Shown here in pieces: positions 40,590 to 51,510 of a stretch of 64,000 nucleotides of DNA; positions within the stretch are counted from its first letter, which is position 1, and each line of letters opens with the position of its first letter. Origin of the DNA: Streptomyces sp. DH41. Lineage in GTDB: Bacteria > Actinomycetota > Actinomycetes > Streptomycetales > Streptomycetaceae. The stretch is taken from NCBI RefSeq assembly GCF_029813785.1, contig NZ_JARVKY010000014.1:150908-214907 (forward strand), read 5' to 3'. Below the pieces are notes generated by a model. It saw only the letters and a list, made by a program, of their open reading frames with translations, was not told the origin of the DNA and searched no databases. The translations under genes and the position numbers were made by a program.

Positions 40590-42617
40590 TCAATCTTCGG
40601 ACGACGCGCTGCGGATTTCGCAGGCTTCGGCGGGATCTTCCTTCAGCATGTGCTCCGCCGTGCTCCGGTGCAGGCCGGCCGCCGTGTGATCGCCGAGGCG
40701 GTCGAGCGTGTCGGCCAGCCGCAGGTGCAGCGCGGCCTGGAGCCGGACGTCGTCGGCCCGGCGGGCCCAGTCGACGGCCTCCTGGCAGGTGCGCAGCGAC
40801 TCCTCGGGCCGTCCGGCGTACTCCTGGACGCGGGCCAGTTCACTCAGCGCCCGCGCGTGCGCGGCCACGTCGCCCGCCCTGCGGTACCCGGCGACCGCGG
40901 CGCGCCAGCACCGCAGCGCCTCGCCGTAGCGGCCCGCGTAGGTGTGGGCGGTGGCGATGCGGCCGTAGACCCGGGCGGCGTCGGCACGCTCGTTGCGGGC
41001 GAGCCGCTGGGCCAGGGCCCGGCCGAACCAGTCGGCGGCCCGGTCGTAGTCGCCGAGCTCCAGGTGGGCGCCGCCCACGGATTCCATCGCGCGGCCGGTC
41101 GCGTACGGGTCGTTCGCCTCGCGTCCGGCGTCCAGCGCGGCGCGGTAGCGCACCAGGGCCTCGGCGGTACGGCCGGTGCGGGCGTCCAGGTCGGCCAGGT
41201 TCAGCAGCGCCGCCGCCTTCTCCCGGGGCAGCTCGCGGCGCTCGGCCACGTCCAGGACGAGGCGGTGGACGCCGTACAGGTCGGGCGCCGCCGCCTGGGT
41301 GCCGAAGTGCGCGACCATGGCCCGCACCAGCTGGGACAGCAGTCTCCGGGCGAGGGTGTCCAGCTCCCCGTCGGCGACCGCGAGCCGGGCCGCCGCCAGC
41401 AGCGCCGGCCGGCGGACCCGCAGCCAGTCGGCGGCGGCCCTCGGGGTCGGAAAGCGCAGGGCGCGCGGCATCTCGAGGAGCTTCTCGCGGGCCTGCGGAC
41501 TGTCGGTCTCGGTGACCGCCCGGCAGGACTGGAGCAGCCGTACCGTCCGCTCCAGCATGCGGGCGCGGGCGAGCTGGAGCTCGGCGGGCCGGTCGTGGCT
41601 CTCGGCGAGGGCCGCCAGCCGGCCGTGCAGGCATCCGGGCACCTGGTACTCGGGCAGCGGGGAGTCGACCGCCCGCAGTATGCCGAGGGCGACGAAGTCG
41701 TCCAGGGTGGTGCGGGCGCCGTTCACGGAGCAGCCGGCCAGCGCGGATGCGGTGTGCGGGTCGACCATTCCGGCGGGGGCGAGGGAGAGCAGCCGCAGCA
41801 TCCGGGCGGCGGTGCTGGGCAGCGAGGCGTAGGTGAGGCGGAAGACGCGGCTGAGCGGGGTGCCCTCGTCACCCTCCGTGTGCACGTGCTTGGCGAGGTC
41901 GGCGACGGCCGCCTGGGGGCGGGCGGCGAGCCAGCCGCCGGCCAGGGCCAGCGCGGCGGGCTGGGCCTGGCAGACCTCGACCAGCTGCTCGGCGGCCCGG
42001 GGGTCGACGGTGATGCGGACCGAGCCGGTGTGCCGGGACAGCAGCTCCACGGCCGACTTGGTGTCCAGGCCCCCCAGCGTGCAGGGGCGGACGTCGGCGA
42101 TGCCGGTCAGCGGGCCCCCGGCGACGGTGACGGCCAGGCAGTCCGGGGTGTCCGGCAGCAGGGCGTCGACCTGCTCGGCGTCGGCGGCGTCGTCGAGCAG
42201 GAGCAGGACCTTGCGGTCGGCGAGGGCGGTGCGCAGGGCCTCGGTGAGGTCGTCCTCGCCGGCGCCGGGCGGGGCCTGGGCGTTCAGCTCGGTGAGCAGT
42301 TCCCGGGCGAGCCGCCCGACGGGCACGCGCGTGCCGTCCGGTTCGCTCAGCCGGGCGCGCAGCACACCGTCGGGGTAACCCTCCGCGACCTGCGCGACCA
42401 GCTCCTCGGCGAGCGCGGTGCGGCCGGAGCCGGGCCGGCCCGCGATGAGCAGCACGCGCGCGCGGGGGGCCTTGCGGCCGGAAAGGGTGTCCAGACCCGC
42501 GCGCTCGATGTCGGCGCGCAGCTCCTTCAACTCCCGGGTGCGGCCCAGGAACCGATTCTCCTCAGCAGGGTCCCCCGACAGCCGTACGCCGTCCGTGTCC
42601 ACCGCCTGATCCGTCAC
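40590..42617 (-). CDS. STAND-like NTPase with TPR repeats (SARP-like without DNA-binding domain)
   Basis: 675 residues from GTG 42617 (GGGAG upstream). The NTPase begins NRFLGRTRELKEL, with Walker A IAGRPGSGRTALAEEL in which the expected Lys is Arg, and Walker B KVLLLLDDAADAEQV. A winged-helix-like region (FRLTYASLPSTAARMLRLLSLAPAG) follows, and the last 250 residues contain TPR-like repeats (AALLNLADLDARTGRTAEALVRYRAAL, GGAHLELGDYDRAADWFGRAL). The layout is that of AfsR/SARP-type signalling ATPases lacking the DNA-binding domain. The role is unknown; Arg for Lys may impair ATP turnover. Confidence 0.82.
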   Translation of the reverse strand: MTDQAVDTDGVRLSGDPAEENRFLGRTRELKELRADIERAGLDTLSGRKAPRARVLLIAGRPGSGRTALAEELVAQVAEGYPDGVLRARLSEPDGTRVPVGRLARELLTELNAQAPPGAGEDDLTEALRTALADRKVLLLLDDAADAEQVDALLPDTPDCLAVTVAGGPLTGIADVRPCTLGGLDTKSAVELLSRHTGSVRITVDPRAAEQLVEVCQAQPAALALAGGWLAARPQAAVADLAKHVHTEGDEGTPLSRVFRLTYASLPSTAARMLRLLSLAPAGMVDPHTASALAGCSVNGARTTLDDFVALGILRAVDSPLPEYQVPGCLHGRLAALAESHDRPAELQLARARMLERTVRLLQSCRAVTETDSPQAREKLLEMPRALRFPTPRAAADWLRVRRPALLAAARLAVADGELDTLARRLLSQLVRAMVAHFGTQAAAPDLYGVHRLVLDVAERRELPREKAAALLNLADLDARTGRTAEALVRYRAALDAGREANDPYATGRAMESVGGAHLELGDYDRAADWFGRALAQRLARNERADAARVYGRIATAHTYAGRYGEALRCWRAAVAGYRRAGDVAAHARALSELARVQEYAGRPEESLRTCQEAVDWARRADDVRLQAALHLRLADTLDRLGDHTAAGLHRSTAEHMLKEDPAEACEIRSASSED

Positions 42618-42780
42618 GGGCCACACTCCCGATCCCACCGCACGCCGGCGCCCGCCGGAACCCCGGTTCGGGCGTTTCCAGAGCCTAGTTCACGCTCTGC
42701 TACGTTCCCGGCGGAGCGCGGCGGGTACATCCCCCGATCGGATCAACCTATGGTCACACCGTGCCGGGATCCGGAGTGGG

Positions 42781-43416
42781 TCAGGCCTCGAACGGGCGCG
42801 CCGGCCACGGCGCCTGAGCGGGGCGGAGGGTGTCGAGCCCGTCGCCCTGCTCCGCCGCGACCAGTGACAGCACGCCCACGACCAGGCAGTTGTTGTGCAG
42901 CTCGCCCGCGAGCACGCCCCGGACCAGGTCCGCGACGGGCACCCGGGCCAGCTCCATGTCGGCCTCTTCGTCCTCGACCTCGAAGCGCTCGCCCTCGACC
43001 TCGGACAGGTCCCTGGCGAGGAAGATCCGTACGGCCTCGTCACAGCCGCCCGGGGTGGTGTAGACGTCGGTCAGCACCCGCCAGTCCTCGGCCTTGACGT
43101 GCGCCTCCTCGTACAGCTCGCGCTGCGCGGCGTGCAGCGGGTTCTCGCCGGGGACGTCGAGCAGACCGGCCGGGATCTCCCACAGCTTCTCCCGCACGGG
43201 GTGCCGGTACTGCCTCAGGACCAGGGCCCGGCCGTCGCCGTCCAGGGCGAGGACGGCCACGGAGCCGGGGTGGACCTGGTAGTCGCGGGTCGCCACGGAA
43301 CCGTCGGGCATGACCACGTCGTCCGTGCGGACGGAGGTCTTCTTGCCCCGGAAGGGCGTCTCGGTACCCCGGACCTCCCACTCCTCGGGGACATCCTTGA
43401 TCGTGCTGCCCGTCAT
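42781..43416 (-). CDS. ADP-ribose pyrophosphatase-type Nudix hydrolase
   Basis: 211 residues from ATG 43416. The nudix box is GLLDVPGENPLHAAQRELYEEAHV, a match except for Gly-to-His near the end. The N-terminal SVAVLALDGDGRALVLRQYRHPVREKLWEIPAG and the C-terminal ELHNNCLVVGVLSLVA are typical of ADP-ribose/nucleoside-sugar pyrophosphatases. In M. tuberculosis the homologous place next to pyrG also carries a nudix gene (Rv1700). It starts 86 nt after pyrG. Confidence 0.9.
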   Translation of the reverse strand: MTGSTIKDVPEEWEVRGTETPFRGKKTSVRTDDVVMPDGSVATRDYQVHPGSVAVLALDGDGRALVLRQYRHPVREKLWEIPAGLLDVPGENPLHAAQRELYEEAHVKAEDWRVLTDVYTTPGGCDEAVRIFLARDLSEVEGERFEVEDEEADMELARVPVADLVRGVLAGELHNNCLVVGVLSLVAAEQGDGLDTLRPAQAPWPARPFEA

Positions 43417-43502
43417 GCCTGACCTGCCCTTCCAGACGTACGCGAAAAGCCGGGGCTCGCGCCGTCGAATGCGCGCGCCCCGGCCACCGTACAACCGGTG
43501 TG

Positions 43503-45176
<1,674 letters not shown>

Positions 45177-45723
45177 GGCCAAGAGGGGGCTCCCGTGGTC
45201 GCGGTCTGGGGTGCGCTGCGCTCGTCGTCCGGCCCGGTCGTCCCGGGTTGTCGTCGGCGGCGCCGTCGCTGCGGTTCCGGGGTTTCTCTCCCACCGGTCC
45301 ACGGGCTACCAGCGTAACAGCGCCTCGGGGCGGCGGCTTCCGGCCACCCTCCGCGCACACTCCGGCACTCAGACGCGCGGCTCACCGTTTCGTCACCCGG
45401 TGGTCACCCTTTCGGTGGACCCGGGTTGCCCGGAGCGGCACACAGATCATCTACGTGCGTCGTATCCTGCTCGGACGTTCGCTGCCGAGCCCACCCGGCG
45501 ACATGGCACCACCCCTCGCCCGTCAGCACCGGAACAACGAGAGCTCGTCAGTTCGCTAGTTCGCTAGTTCGCTGAGCAACAATTGTCGTTTGCGGCACAG
45601 CGTTTGGCTTCACGGCCGGACGGCTGCTTTGCTTCATGGCTCAACGACGCATGACACCACCCCTTGACCGCACCAGCGACCGCCCCCATGCGGGGTGACG
45701 TGGCCGTTCGACTGGAGTTGCAC
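45177..45723. other. 547-bp divergent intergenic region with a short tandem repeat
   Basis: It holds the promoters of pyrG and the GH15 gene. Three 8-bp tandem repeats GTTCGCTA/GTTCGCTA/GTTCGCTG lie at 45551-45574, followed by AT-rich AACAATTGTCG. Short ORFs here lack RBS and family features, so no gene is called. Confidence 0.6.
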
Positions 45724-47526
45724 GTGGCCGGGCGCATCGAAGACTACGCACTCATCGGAGACATGCAGACCGCCGCCCTGGTCTGCCGGGACGGCACAGT
45801 CGACTGGCTGTGCCTGCCCCGCTTCGACTCGCATGCCATCTTCGCCGGTCTGCTGGGCACCGGGGAACACGGCTTCTGGCGGATGGGCCCCGCCTACGCC
45901 CCCGGAGCCGAACCGCCCACCGCCAACCGGCGGACCTACCGCGGCGACTCACTGATCCTGGAGTCCGAGTGGGACACCCCGCGCGGCACGGTCCGGGTGA
46001 CCGATTTCATGCCGCCGCGCGACGGCGCGCCGCAGCTGATCCGGATCGTGGAGGGCGTCTCCGGCCGGGTGCCGATGCGCTCGGAGCTGCGGATGCGGTT
46101 CAGCTACGGCCGTGTGGTCCCGTGGGTGCACAAGCACGAGGGCCGTACGGTGGCCGTCGCGGGCCCCGACTCCGTGTGGTTCGACACGGAGGCCGAGACC
46201 TACGGCAAGGCGCTCACCACGTACGCGGACTTCACGGTCACCCCGGGTGACCGGATCGCGTTCACCATCTCCTGGGAGCCCTCGCACAAGGAGCCGCCGC
46301 CGCTGCCGGAGCCGGAGCAGTCCCTGGAGGCGACGGAGGACTTCTGGCACGACTGGGTCGAGCACTGCACGTACCACGGGCCCTACCGGGAGGCCGTGGT
46401 CCGCTCCCTGATCACGCTGAAGGCCCTCACGTACGCCCCCACCGGCGGCATCGTCGCCGCCCCCACCACCTCCCTGCCGGAGGACATCGGCGGCGTCCGC
46501 AACTGGGACTACCGCTACACCTGGCTGCGCGACGCGGCGATCACCCTGTCCTCGCTGCTGCGCACCGGCTACCGCGAGGAGGCCCGCGCCTGGCGCGAGT
46601 GGCTGCTCCGCGCGGTCGCCGGCGACCCGGAAAACCTGCAGATCATGTACGGCATCGCCGGTGAGCGCGAGCTCGGCGAGGCGGAGCTGGACTGGCTGCC
46701 CGGATACGAGGGCTCCACACCGGTCCGGGTCGGCAACGGCGCCGCGCACCAGCTCCAGCTGGACGTCTACGGCGAGGTCACCGAGGCCCTGCACCTGGCC
46801 CACATGACGGGCCTGTCCCGCAACGACTACGCCTCGGTGCTCCAGCTCAAGCTGATCCGCTACCTGGAGGACCACTGGCAGGAGCCGGACGAGGGCATCT
46901 GGGAGGTGCGCGGCCCGCGCCGCCACTTCGTGCACTCCAAGGTGATGGCCTGGGTCGCCGTGGACCGCACCATCAAGCTGATCGAGTCCGGCGACGCCGA
47001 CGGCCCGCTGGAGCGCTGGAAGCAGCTGCGCGACGACATCCACCGGGACGTGTGCGAGAAGGGCTACGACAAGGAACGCAACACCTTCACGCAGTCCTAC
47101 GGCTCCCAGGAGCTGGACGCCTCGCTGCTGCTGATCCCGCAGATGGGCTTCCTGCCGCCGGACGACAAGCGGGTCATCGGCACCATCGAGGCCATCCAGC
47201 GCGAGCTGTCCACCTCGGACGGCTTCATCCTGCGCTACCCGACGGAGGGCGGCAGCGAGGGCGTCGACGGCCTGCCCGGCGACGAGGGCGCCTTCCTCGC
47301 CTGCTCGTTCTGGATGGCCGACGACCTGGCGATGATCGGCCGCGTGGACGAGGCCCGCAGGCTCTTCGAGAAGCTCCTCTCCCTCCGCAACGACCTGGGC
47401 CTCCTGGCCGAGGAGTGGGACCCCCGCCTCCAACGCCAGGTCGGCAACTTCCCCCAGGCCTTCAGCCACGTACCGCTGATCGACACGGCCCTGCGCCTGA
47501 CGGCGAGCGGAGCGTACGGAGGCTGA
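45724..47526 (+). CDS. GH15-family glucoamylase/trehalase-like enzyme
   Basis: 600 residues from GTG 45724 (GGAG upstream). The N-terminal beta domain starts RIEDYALIGDMQTAALVCRDGTVDWLCLPRFDS, and the (alpha/alpha)6 catalytic domain contains NWDYRYTWLRDAAITLSSLL, with an acid in EAELDWLPGYEGS and EEWDPRLQRQVGNFPQAFSHVPLIDTAL at the end. The layout matches actinobacterial GH15 proteins, some of which are trehalases (for example mycobacterial Rv2402-type). Substrate here is inferred: trehalose or alpha-glucans. No signal peptide, so cytoplasmic. Confidence 0.92.
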   Translation: MAGRIEDYALIGDMQTAALVCRDGTVDWLCLPRFDSHAIFAGLLGTGEHGFWRMGPAYAPGAEPPTANRRTYRGDSLILESEWDTPRGTVRVTDFMPPRDGAPQLIRIVEGVSGRVPMRSELRMRFSYGRVVPWVHKHEGRTVAVAGPDSVWFDTEAETYGKALTTYADFTVTPGDRIAFTISWEPSHKEPPPLPEPEQSLEATEDFWHDWVEHCTYHGPYREAVVRSLITLKALTYAPTGGIVAAPTTSLPEDIGGVRNWDYRYTWLRDAAITLSSLLRTGYREEARAWREWLLRAVAGDPENLQIMYGIAGERELGEAELDWLPGYEGSTPVRVGNGAAHQLQLDVYGEVTEALHLAHMTGLSRNDYASVLQLKLIRYLEDHWQEPDEGIWEVRGPRRHFVHSKVMAWVAVDRTIKLIESGDADGPLERWKQLRDDIHRDVCEKGYDKERNTFTQSYGSQELDASLLLIPQMGFLPPDDKRVIGTIEAIQRELSTSDGFILRYPTEGGSEGVDGLPGDEGAFLACSFWMADDLAMIGRVDEARRLFEKLLSLRNDLGLLAEEWDPRLQRQVGNFPQAFSHVPLIDTALRLTASGAYGG

Positions 47527-47540
47527 GCCGGCCGGCCGGC

Positions 47541-47605
47541 CGCCGCTGCGGGCAGTCGTGCGCGTGACTGCGGGCCGTCACGCGCGCCGCTGCGGGCAGT
47601 CGTGC
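47541..47605. repeat. Direct/inverted intergenic repeat (REP-like)
   Basis: A 21-mer (CGCCGCTGCGGGCAGTCGTG plus C) is repeated at 47541-47561 and 47585-47605, 44 bp apart. The second copy also pairs imperfectly with CACGGGTGGGCGCGGCGG just downstream (about 47618-47635), so it can form a large hairpin. I recall similar sequences in many Streptomyces intergenic regions, but cannot check. Confidence 0.6.
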
Positions 47606-47745
47606 TGCTGGGGCGGCACGGGTGGGCGCGGCGGCACCCCGTGAGCGCCGGGCCGCGCGACCCACCCCCGCCCCGCCCCCACGCCGGGCACGCCAAAGGC
47701 ACCGCGCACCGCGCACCGCGGATGTACCCGCCCCCACCCCGCGGG

Positions 47746-47751
47746 TACCGT
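47746..47751 (+). promoter_or_regulatory. -10 hexamer TACCGT of a leaderless promoter
   Basis: TACCGT ends 7 nt before ATG 47759 of the pucR-like gene; no SD is present. Confidence 0.45.
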
Positions 47752-47758
47752 CCGCTGC

Positions 47759-49393
47759 ATGACCATCCCCAGCGCACCCCCGCCCTCGGGGATCACCGTG
47801 CAGCGCGCCCTGGAGCTCCCCGGCCTCCGCAGCGGCCTGCCGGAGATCCTCGCCGGCGCCGACCGCCTGCACCGCACCGTGCGCTGGGTGCACGCCGGCG
47901 AGGTCCCCAACATCGCCTCCCTCCTCAAGGGCGGCGAACTCCTCCTCACCACGGGCTACGGCCTCGGCACCCGCCCCGCCGAGCAGCGCGCGTTCGTCCG
48001 CACCCTCGCCGAGCGCGGCATCGCGGCCCTCGTCATGGAGCTCGGCCCGCGTTTCGCGAGACTTCCCGCGGCCCTCGTGGACACGGCCCGCGCGGCCGGA
48101 CTGCCACTGGTCCAGCTGCACCGCGAAGTGCCGTTCGTGACGGTCACCGAGGAGATCCACACCGAGATCGTCAACGGCCACTACGCGCTGCTCCAGCGGG
48201 CCGAGGAGGTGCACCGCCGCTGCACGGAGGCTCTCCTCGGCGGCGGCGGGGTGCCCCAGGTGCTCGGCATCCTGGCCGACTTCGGCGACAACCCGGTCTT
48301 CCTGGAGACCACCGACGGCCGCCTGCTGTACGCCGCCGGATCCGGCCCCGAGGGCGCGGACCCGCTCCAGGTGTGGGAAGGGCTGCGCGGCCCGCACAAG
48401 GACGCCCCGCCTCCGGCGGGCTCGGTCCTGGTGGACGTGCCCGGCGGCGGCCCGGGCGCCGGGTCGGTACGCGCCCGGCTCGTCCTGCTGCCCGTACGGT
48501 CCCCGCTGGCGCCGGTGCACCGGATGGCGGCGGAGCGGGCGGCCGGCATCCTCGCCGTGGTGCTGATGCAGGCACGTCAGGAGGAGGAACTGGCGGCGCG
48601 CGGGCGCGGCGACTTCCTCACCGATCTCGCCGAGGGCCGGATCACGGCGCAGGACGCCCCGGCGCAGGCCCGCGTCCTGGGCTTCAAGCCGGGCGGCAGC
48701 CCGCTTCTCCCCGTGGTGATGCGCCTCGGCGACACCCTGTCCCCCGCCGGCGGCGGCTGGGCGGTGCTGGCGCGCGCGGTCGCCGAGGAGCTCGCGTCGG
48801 TCGGGGTGCCCGTCCTGCTGGGCGTACGGCCGGTGGAGGGGCGGGTGCCCCTCCTGCTGGGCCTGCGCTCGGAGTCGGAGCGGGCCGCGGTCGCGGACCG
48901 GGTCGCGGCGGCACTGCGGGCGGGCGCGGAGCGGGCCGGCATGCGACAGCCGGGGGCGCAGCCGCCCGTCGTGGTCGTCGGGGTGGCCGGCGGCTGGGCG
49001 GCGGCGTCGGCGGGCCTCAGACACGCGGCGGAGACGGCGACCGCGGCCCAGGGCCTCACCGACCGGCCCTGGTACGACGCCCGGCGACTCGACATCGACC
49101 TGCTGCTGTGGCGGCTGCGCGACCATCCGGATCTCGCGGCCTTCGTGGACCGGGCGATCGGCCCCCTGCGCGACCACGACAACCGCTCCAAGCCTTCTCT
49201 GCTGCCCACCCTCCAGACGTACCTGGCGCACGCGGGCCGCAAGGCGGAGACGGCGCGCGAACTCCATCTCAACCGGCAGACGCTGTACAACCGGCTGGCG
49301 AGGATCGGGGAGTTGCTGGGCACGGACCTCGACGATCCGCAGACCGTCCTGGCGTTGAGCCTGGCCCTGCGGGCGCGCCGCCACGTGCCGTGA
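47759..49393 (+). CDS. PucR-family transcriptional regulator
   Basis: 544 residues. An N-terminal PucR domain (ITVQRALELPGLRSGLPEILAGADRLHRTVRWVHAGEVPNIASLLKGGELLLTTG) precedes a GGDEF-like linker and a C-terminal HTH_30 (LPTLQTYLAHAGRKAETARELHLNRQTLYNRLARIGELLGTDLDDPQT). PucR proteins activate purine or amine catabolism in response to metabolites; here the target is unknown. No SD was seen; TACCGT lies 7 nt upstream. Confidence 0.92.
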   Translation: MTIPSAPPPSGITVQRALELPGLRSGLPEILAGADRLHRTVRWVHAGEVPNIASLLKGGELLLTTGYGLGTRPAEQRAFVRTLAERGIAALVMELGPRFARLPAALVDTARAAGLPLVQLHREVPFVTVTEEIHTEIVNGHYALLQRAEEVHRRCTEALLGGGGVPQVLGILADFGDNPVFLETTDGRLLYAAGSGPEGADPLQVWEGLRGPHKDAPPPAGSVLVDVPGGGPGAGSVRARLVLLPVRSPLAPVHRMAAERAAGILAVVLMQARQEEELAARGRGDFLTDLAEGRITAQDAPAQARVLGFKPGGSPLLPVVMRLGDTLSPAGGGWAVLARAVAEELASVGVPVLLGVRPVEGRVPLLLGLRSESERAAVADRVAAALRAGAERAGMRQPGAQPPVVVVGVAGGWAAASAGLRHAAETATAAQGLTDRPWYDARRLDIDLLLWRLRDHPDLAAFVDRAIGPLRDHDNRSKPSLLPTLQTYLAHAGRKAETARELHLNRQTLYNRLARIGELLGTDLDDPQTVLALSLALRARRHVP

Positions 49394-49416
49394 GACAGCA
49401 CGCCGGAGCGGCGCGC

Positions 49417-50562
49417 TCAGAGCAGCGGCGTGGGCTGCGTCAACTCGTCGTAGACACTGAGGACCTGGGCGACGGTCTCGTCCTCGGTCGGCCAGGTGGC
49501 CGCCTGCCGTACGCCCTCGTCCCGCAGCGCCTCGCGTCGTCCGGGGTCGTCGAGCAGCCGGACGACGGCGTCGGCGAGCGCCTCCGCGTCCCTGGGCGGG
49601 ACCAGTTCGGCGGCGCCGCCGACGAGTTCGGGAATGCCGCCCACATCGCTCGCGACGAGCGGCACACGCGCGTGGAGGGCCTCCTGGGCGAGGACGGAGC
49701 GCGCCTCCCGACGGCTGGGCAGCAGGGCGAGGTCGGCCGCCCCCAGCAGGTCGGTGATGTCGTCGCGGCTGCCGATGAGCACCACCGGCAGCTCCTCGTC
49801 CTCGATCCGCCGCTGCAACTCGCCGCGCAGGGGGCCCTCCCCGGCGACGACGACCAGGGGGGCCGGGTCGAGGCGGCGCCACGTGCGCGCGGCGTCGAGC
49901 AGGACGTCGTACCCCCGGTGCCGCTCCAGGGAGCCGACCGAGATCAGCAACGGGCGTGCGATGGCTCCGAGTTCGGCCCGGATCTTGGCACGCCTCAGGT
50001 CCGGGTCATCGGGCTCGGCCGGCCGGCACGGTCGGGCGGGGAGCGCGACGGGGCCGAGCCGGGCGTCCCGCGCGCCGGTTCGCCGCGCCCGGTCGACCAG
50101 TTCGGAGGTGGCGCCGAGCACCACGGTGGCGGCCTTCATCACCCGTCGCTCCAGTACGCGCAGCAGTTGGGCGCGCGCTCCTTCGGCATGGACCCGGTCG
50201 TGCCAGGTGACGACGAGCGGAGTGCGGACCCGCCGTCCGCCGAGGGCCAGCGCGGCGCGGAAGGAGGCGTGCAGCCCATGCGCGTGCACCAGGTCGGCGT
50301 CCGTGCACACCGCGCGCAGCGCTGCCACGGAGACGGGATCGCTGCTGCGCGGCACGGGCACGTGGCCGGCTCCGGCACCCGTGAAGTCGTAGGTGCGTTC
50401 CGCATCGGAGGGGGCGCACACCGTCACTTTCACGCCCCGTGCGACGAGTCCCGCGGCCAGGGAGCGCACATGCGTGCTACTGCCGGCGTTGCCGCCGCCC
50501 AGCACCTGCACGGTGCGCAGCGGCGACTGGCCGTGCGGCGAGTGGCTGCTCACGGGGGTCAC
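49417..50562 (-). CDS. GT4-family glycosyltransferase
   Basis: 381 residues. The N-terminal TVQVLGGGNAGSSTHVRSLAAGLVARGVKVTVCAP and DADLVHAHGLHASFRAAL, then PLLISVGSLERHRGYDVLLDAARTW, and the C-terminal donor motif LLPSRREARSVLAQEALHARVPLVASDVGGIPELVG (E-x7-E) are standard GT-B, GT4. The sugar and acceptor are unknown. It is next to a PNPT-type membrane protein gene, so a role in a surface polysaccharide or cell-wall glycolipid is plausible. GTG 50562. Confidence 0.9.
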   Translation of the reverse strand: MTPVSSHSPHGQSPLRTVQVLGGGNAGSSTHVRSLAAGLVARGVKVTVCAPSDAERTYDFTGAGAGHVPVPRSSDPVSVAALRAVCTDADLVHAHGLHASFRAALALGGRRVRTPLVVTWHDRVHAEGARAQLLRVLERRVMKAATVVLGATSELVDRARRTGARDARLGPVALPARPCRPAEPDDPDLRRAKIRAELGAIARPLLISVGSLERHRGYDVLLDAARTWRRLDPAPLVVVAGEGPLRGELQRRIEDEELPVVLIGSRDDITDLLGAADLALLPSRREARSVLAQEALHARVPLVASDVGGIPELVGGAAELVPPRDAEALADAVVRLLDDPGRREALRDEGVRQAATWPTEDETVAQVLSVYDELTQPTPLL

Positions 50563-50748
50563 GTGGCCGGGGACTCCTGGTTCGGCGGGGGACGGTCACG
50601 AAGAACGTACAGAAGGATGGTGCGGGGAGGGCGCGCCGCGCGGTTTCCGGCGTGCTGCTCCGTCAAGGATGCCAGGCCGTACGGGTGTTCCGGGAACGAT
50701 GGCCCTCGCGAGAGGGGACCGTCGGGCAACGGGACAAGGCCAGTTCAC

Positions 50749-51510
50749 TCACACGAGTGAGCGTGCCGCCTCGCTCACCTTCTCCCCGTACGCCGCCGCG
50801 GCCACGAGGGCCACCGTGTGCGCGGCGAGCCCCGCCCGGCCGTTCCCGGCCACCACCGCGACGCCCAGGGCCGCGCCCAGCGCGTGTGCTCCCGTGTCAC
50901 CGAGCATCGTGCGCTCGGCGAGGTCGTCGGGCAGTACGGCCGACGCGGACCCCATGGCGGCGGCGGCCGCCTCCGCTCCGGGGCCCCCGCGCAGCAGCCC
51001 CGGCGCCCCGAGCGCGAGGACCGACGCACCCGCCCGGCCCGGGCGTACGTCCACGAGGTTGACGAAGTGCGCGGCCCCGGCGATGACGGCGCCCGCGAGC
51101 ACCTTGTCCAGCGGCCGTTCCTTCATCACCGCGCCGGCGACGAGCCCGGCCGCGGAGATGCCGAGCAGCTTCACCGCCCCGCTGGTGACCTCGCCGTTCC
51201 GCAGCGCCGACAGGTGCGCCCGGAACCCGCGCCGGGGATCCTCGGCGCCCACCGCGTCGTCGTAGGCCCCGCAGACACCGGCGGCGAGCACGGCGAACCC
51301 GGCGGCGGGCCGTACCCGTGCCGTCCCCACCGCCGCCGCCACGGCGCACGCGGGTCCGGCGTAGAGGTCCACGGTCCGTCCGGCGTGGTTCTCGCGCTCC
51401 CAGCGTTCCCGGCGGCCCGGCGCAGTGGCGCGCAGCGCGGTCAGGCCGGTCCGCGCGAGGGCGGCGGCGAGGGCGAAGGAGGTGCCGGTCCGGCGGGCGC
51501 GCTCGATCAT
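50749..51510 (-). CDS. MraY/WecA-like (PNPT superfamily) membrane protein, reduced
   Basis: A 253-residue polytopic protein. It has CGAYDDAVG (D-D motif), then HLSALRNGEVTSGAVKLLGISAAGL, NLVDVRPGRAGA and TMLGDTGAHALGAALG, which correspond in order to D-D-x-x-K, N-x-x-N-x-x-D and G-D-x-G of phospho-N-acetylmuramoyl-pentapeptide/WecA-type transferases. It is shorter than MraY (about 350), missing the N-terminal helices, so it may be a specialised or inactive relative. In M. tuberculosis the place between recN and pyrG is held by other membrane genes. Function unknown. Confidence 0.75.
   Translation of the reverse strand: MIERARRTGTSFALAAALARTGLTALRATAPGRRERWERENHAGRTVDLYAGPACAVAAAVGTARVRPAAGFAVLAAGVCGAYDDAVGAEDPRRGFRAHLSALRNGEVTSGAVKLLGISAAGLVAGAVMKERPLDKVLAGAVIAGAAHFVNLVDVRPGRAGASVLALGAPGLLRGGPGAEAAAAAMGSASAVLPDDLAERTMLGDTGAHALGAALGVAVVAGNGRAGLAAHTVALVAAAAYGEKVSEAARSLV

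Noticed and set aside
39105..43097. 1330-codon plus-strand open frame
   Set aside because: It lies opposite ald and the STAND gene, with Gly/Gln/Val-rich antisense composition and no RBS.
45248..45559. Plus-strand ORF upstream of GH15
   Set aside because: No RBS, arginine-rich low-complexity start, ends in the 8-bp repeat; looks non-coding.
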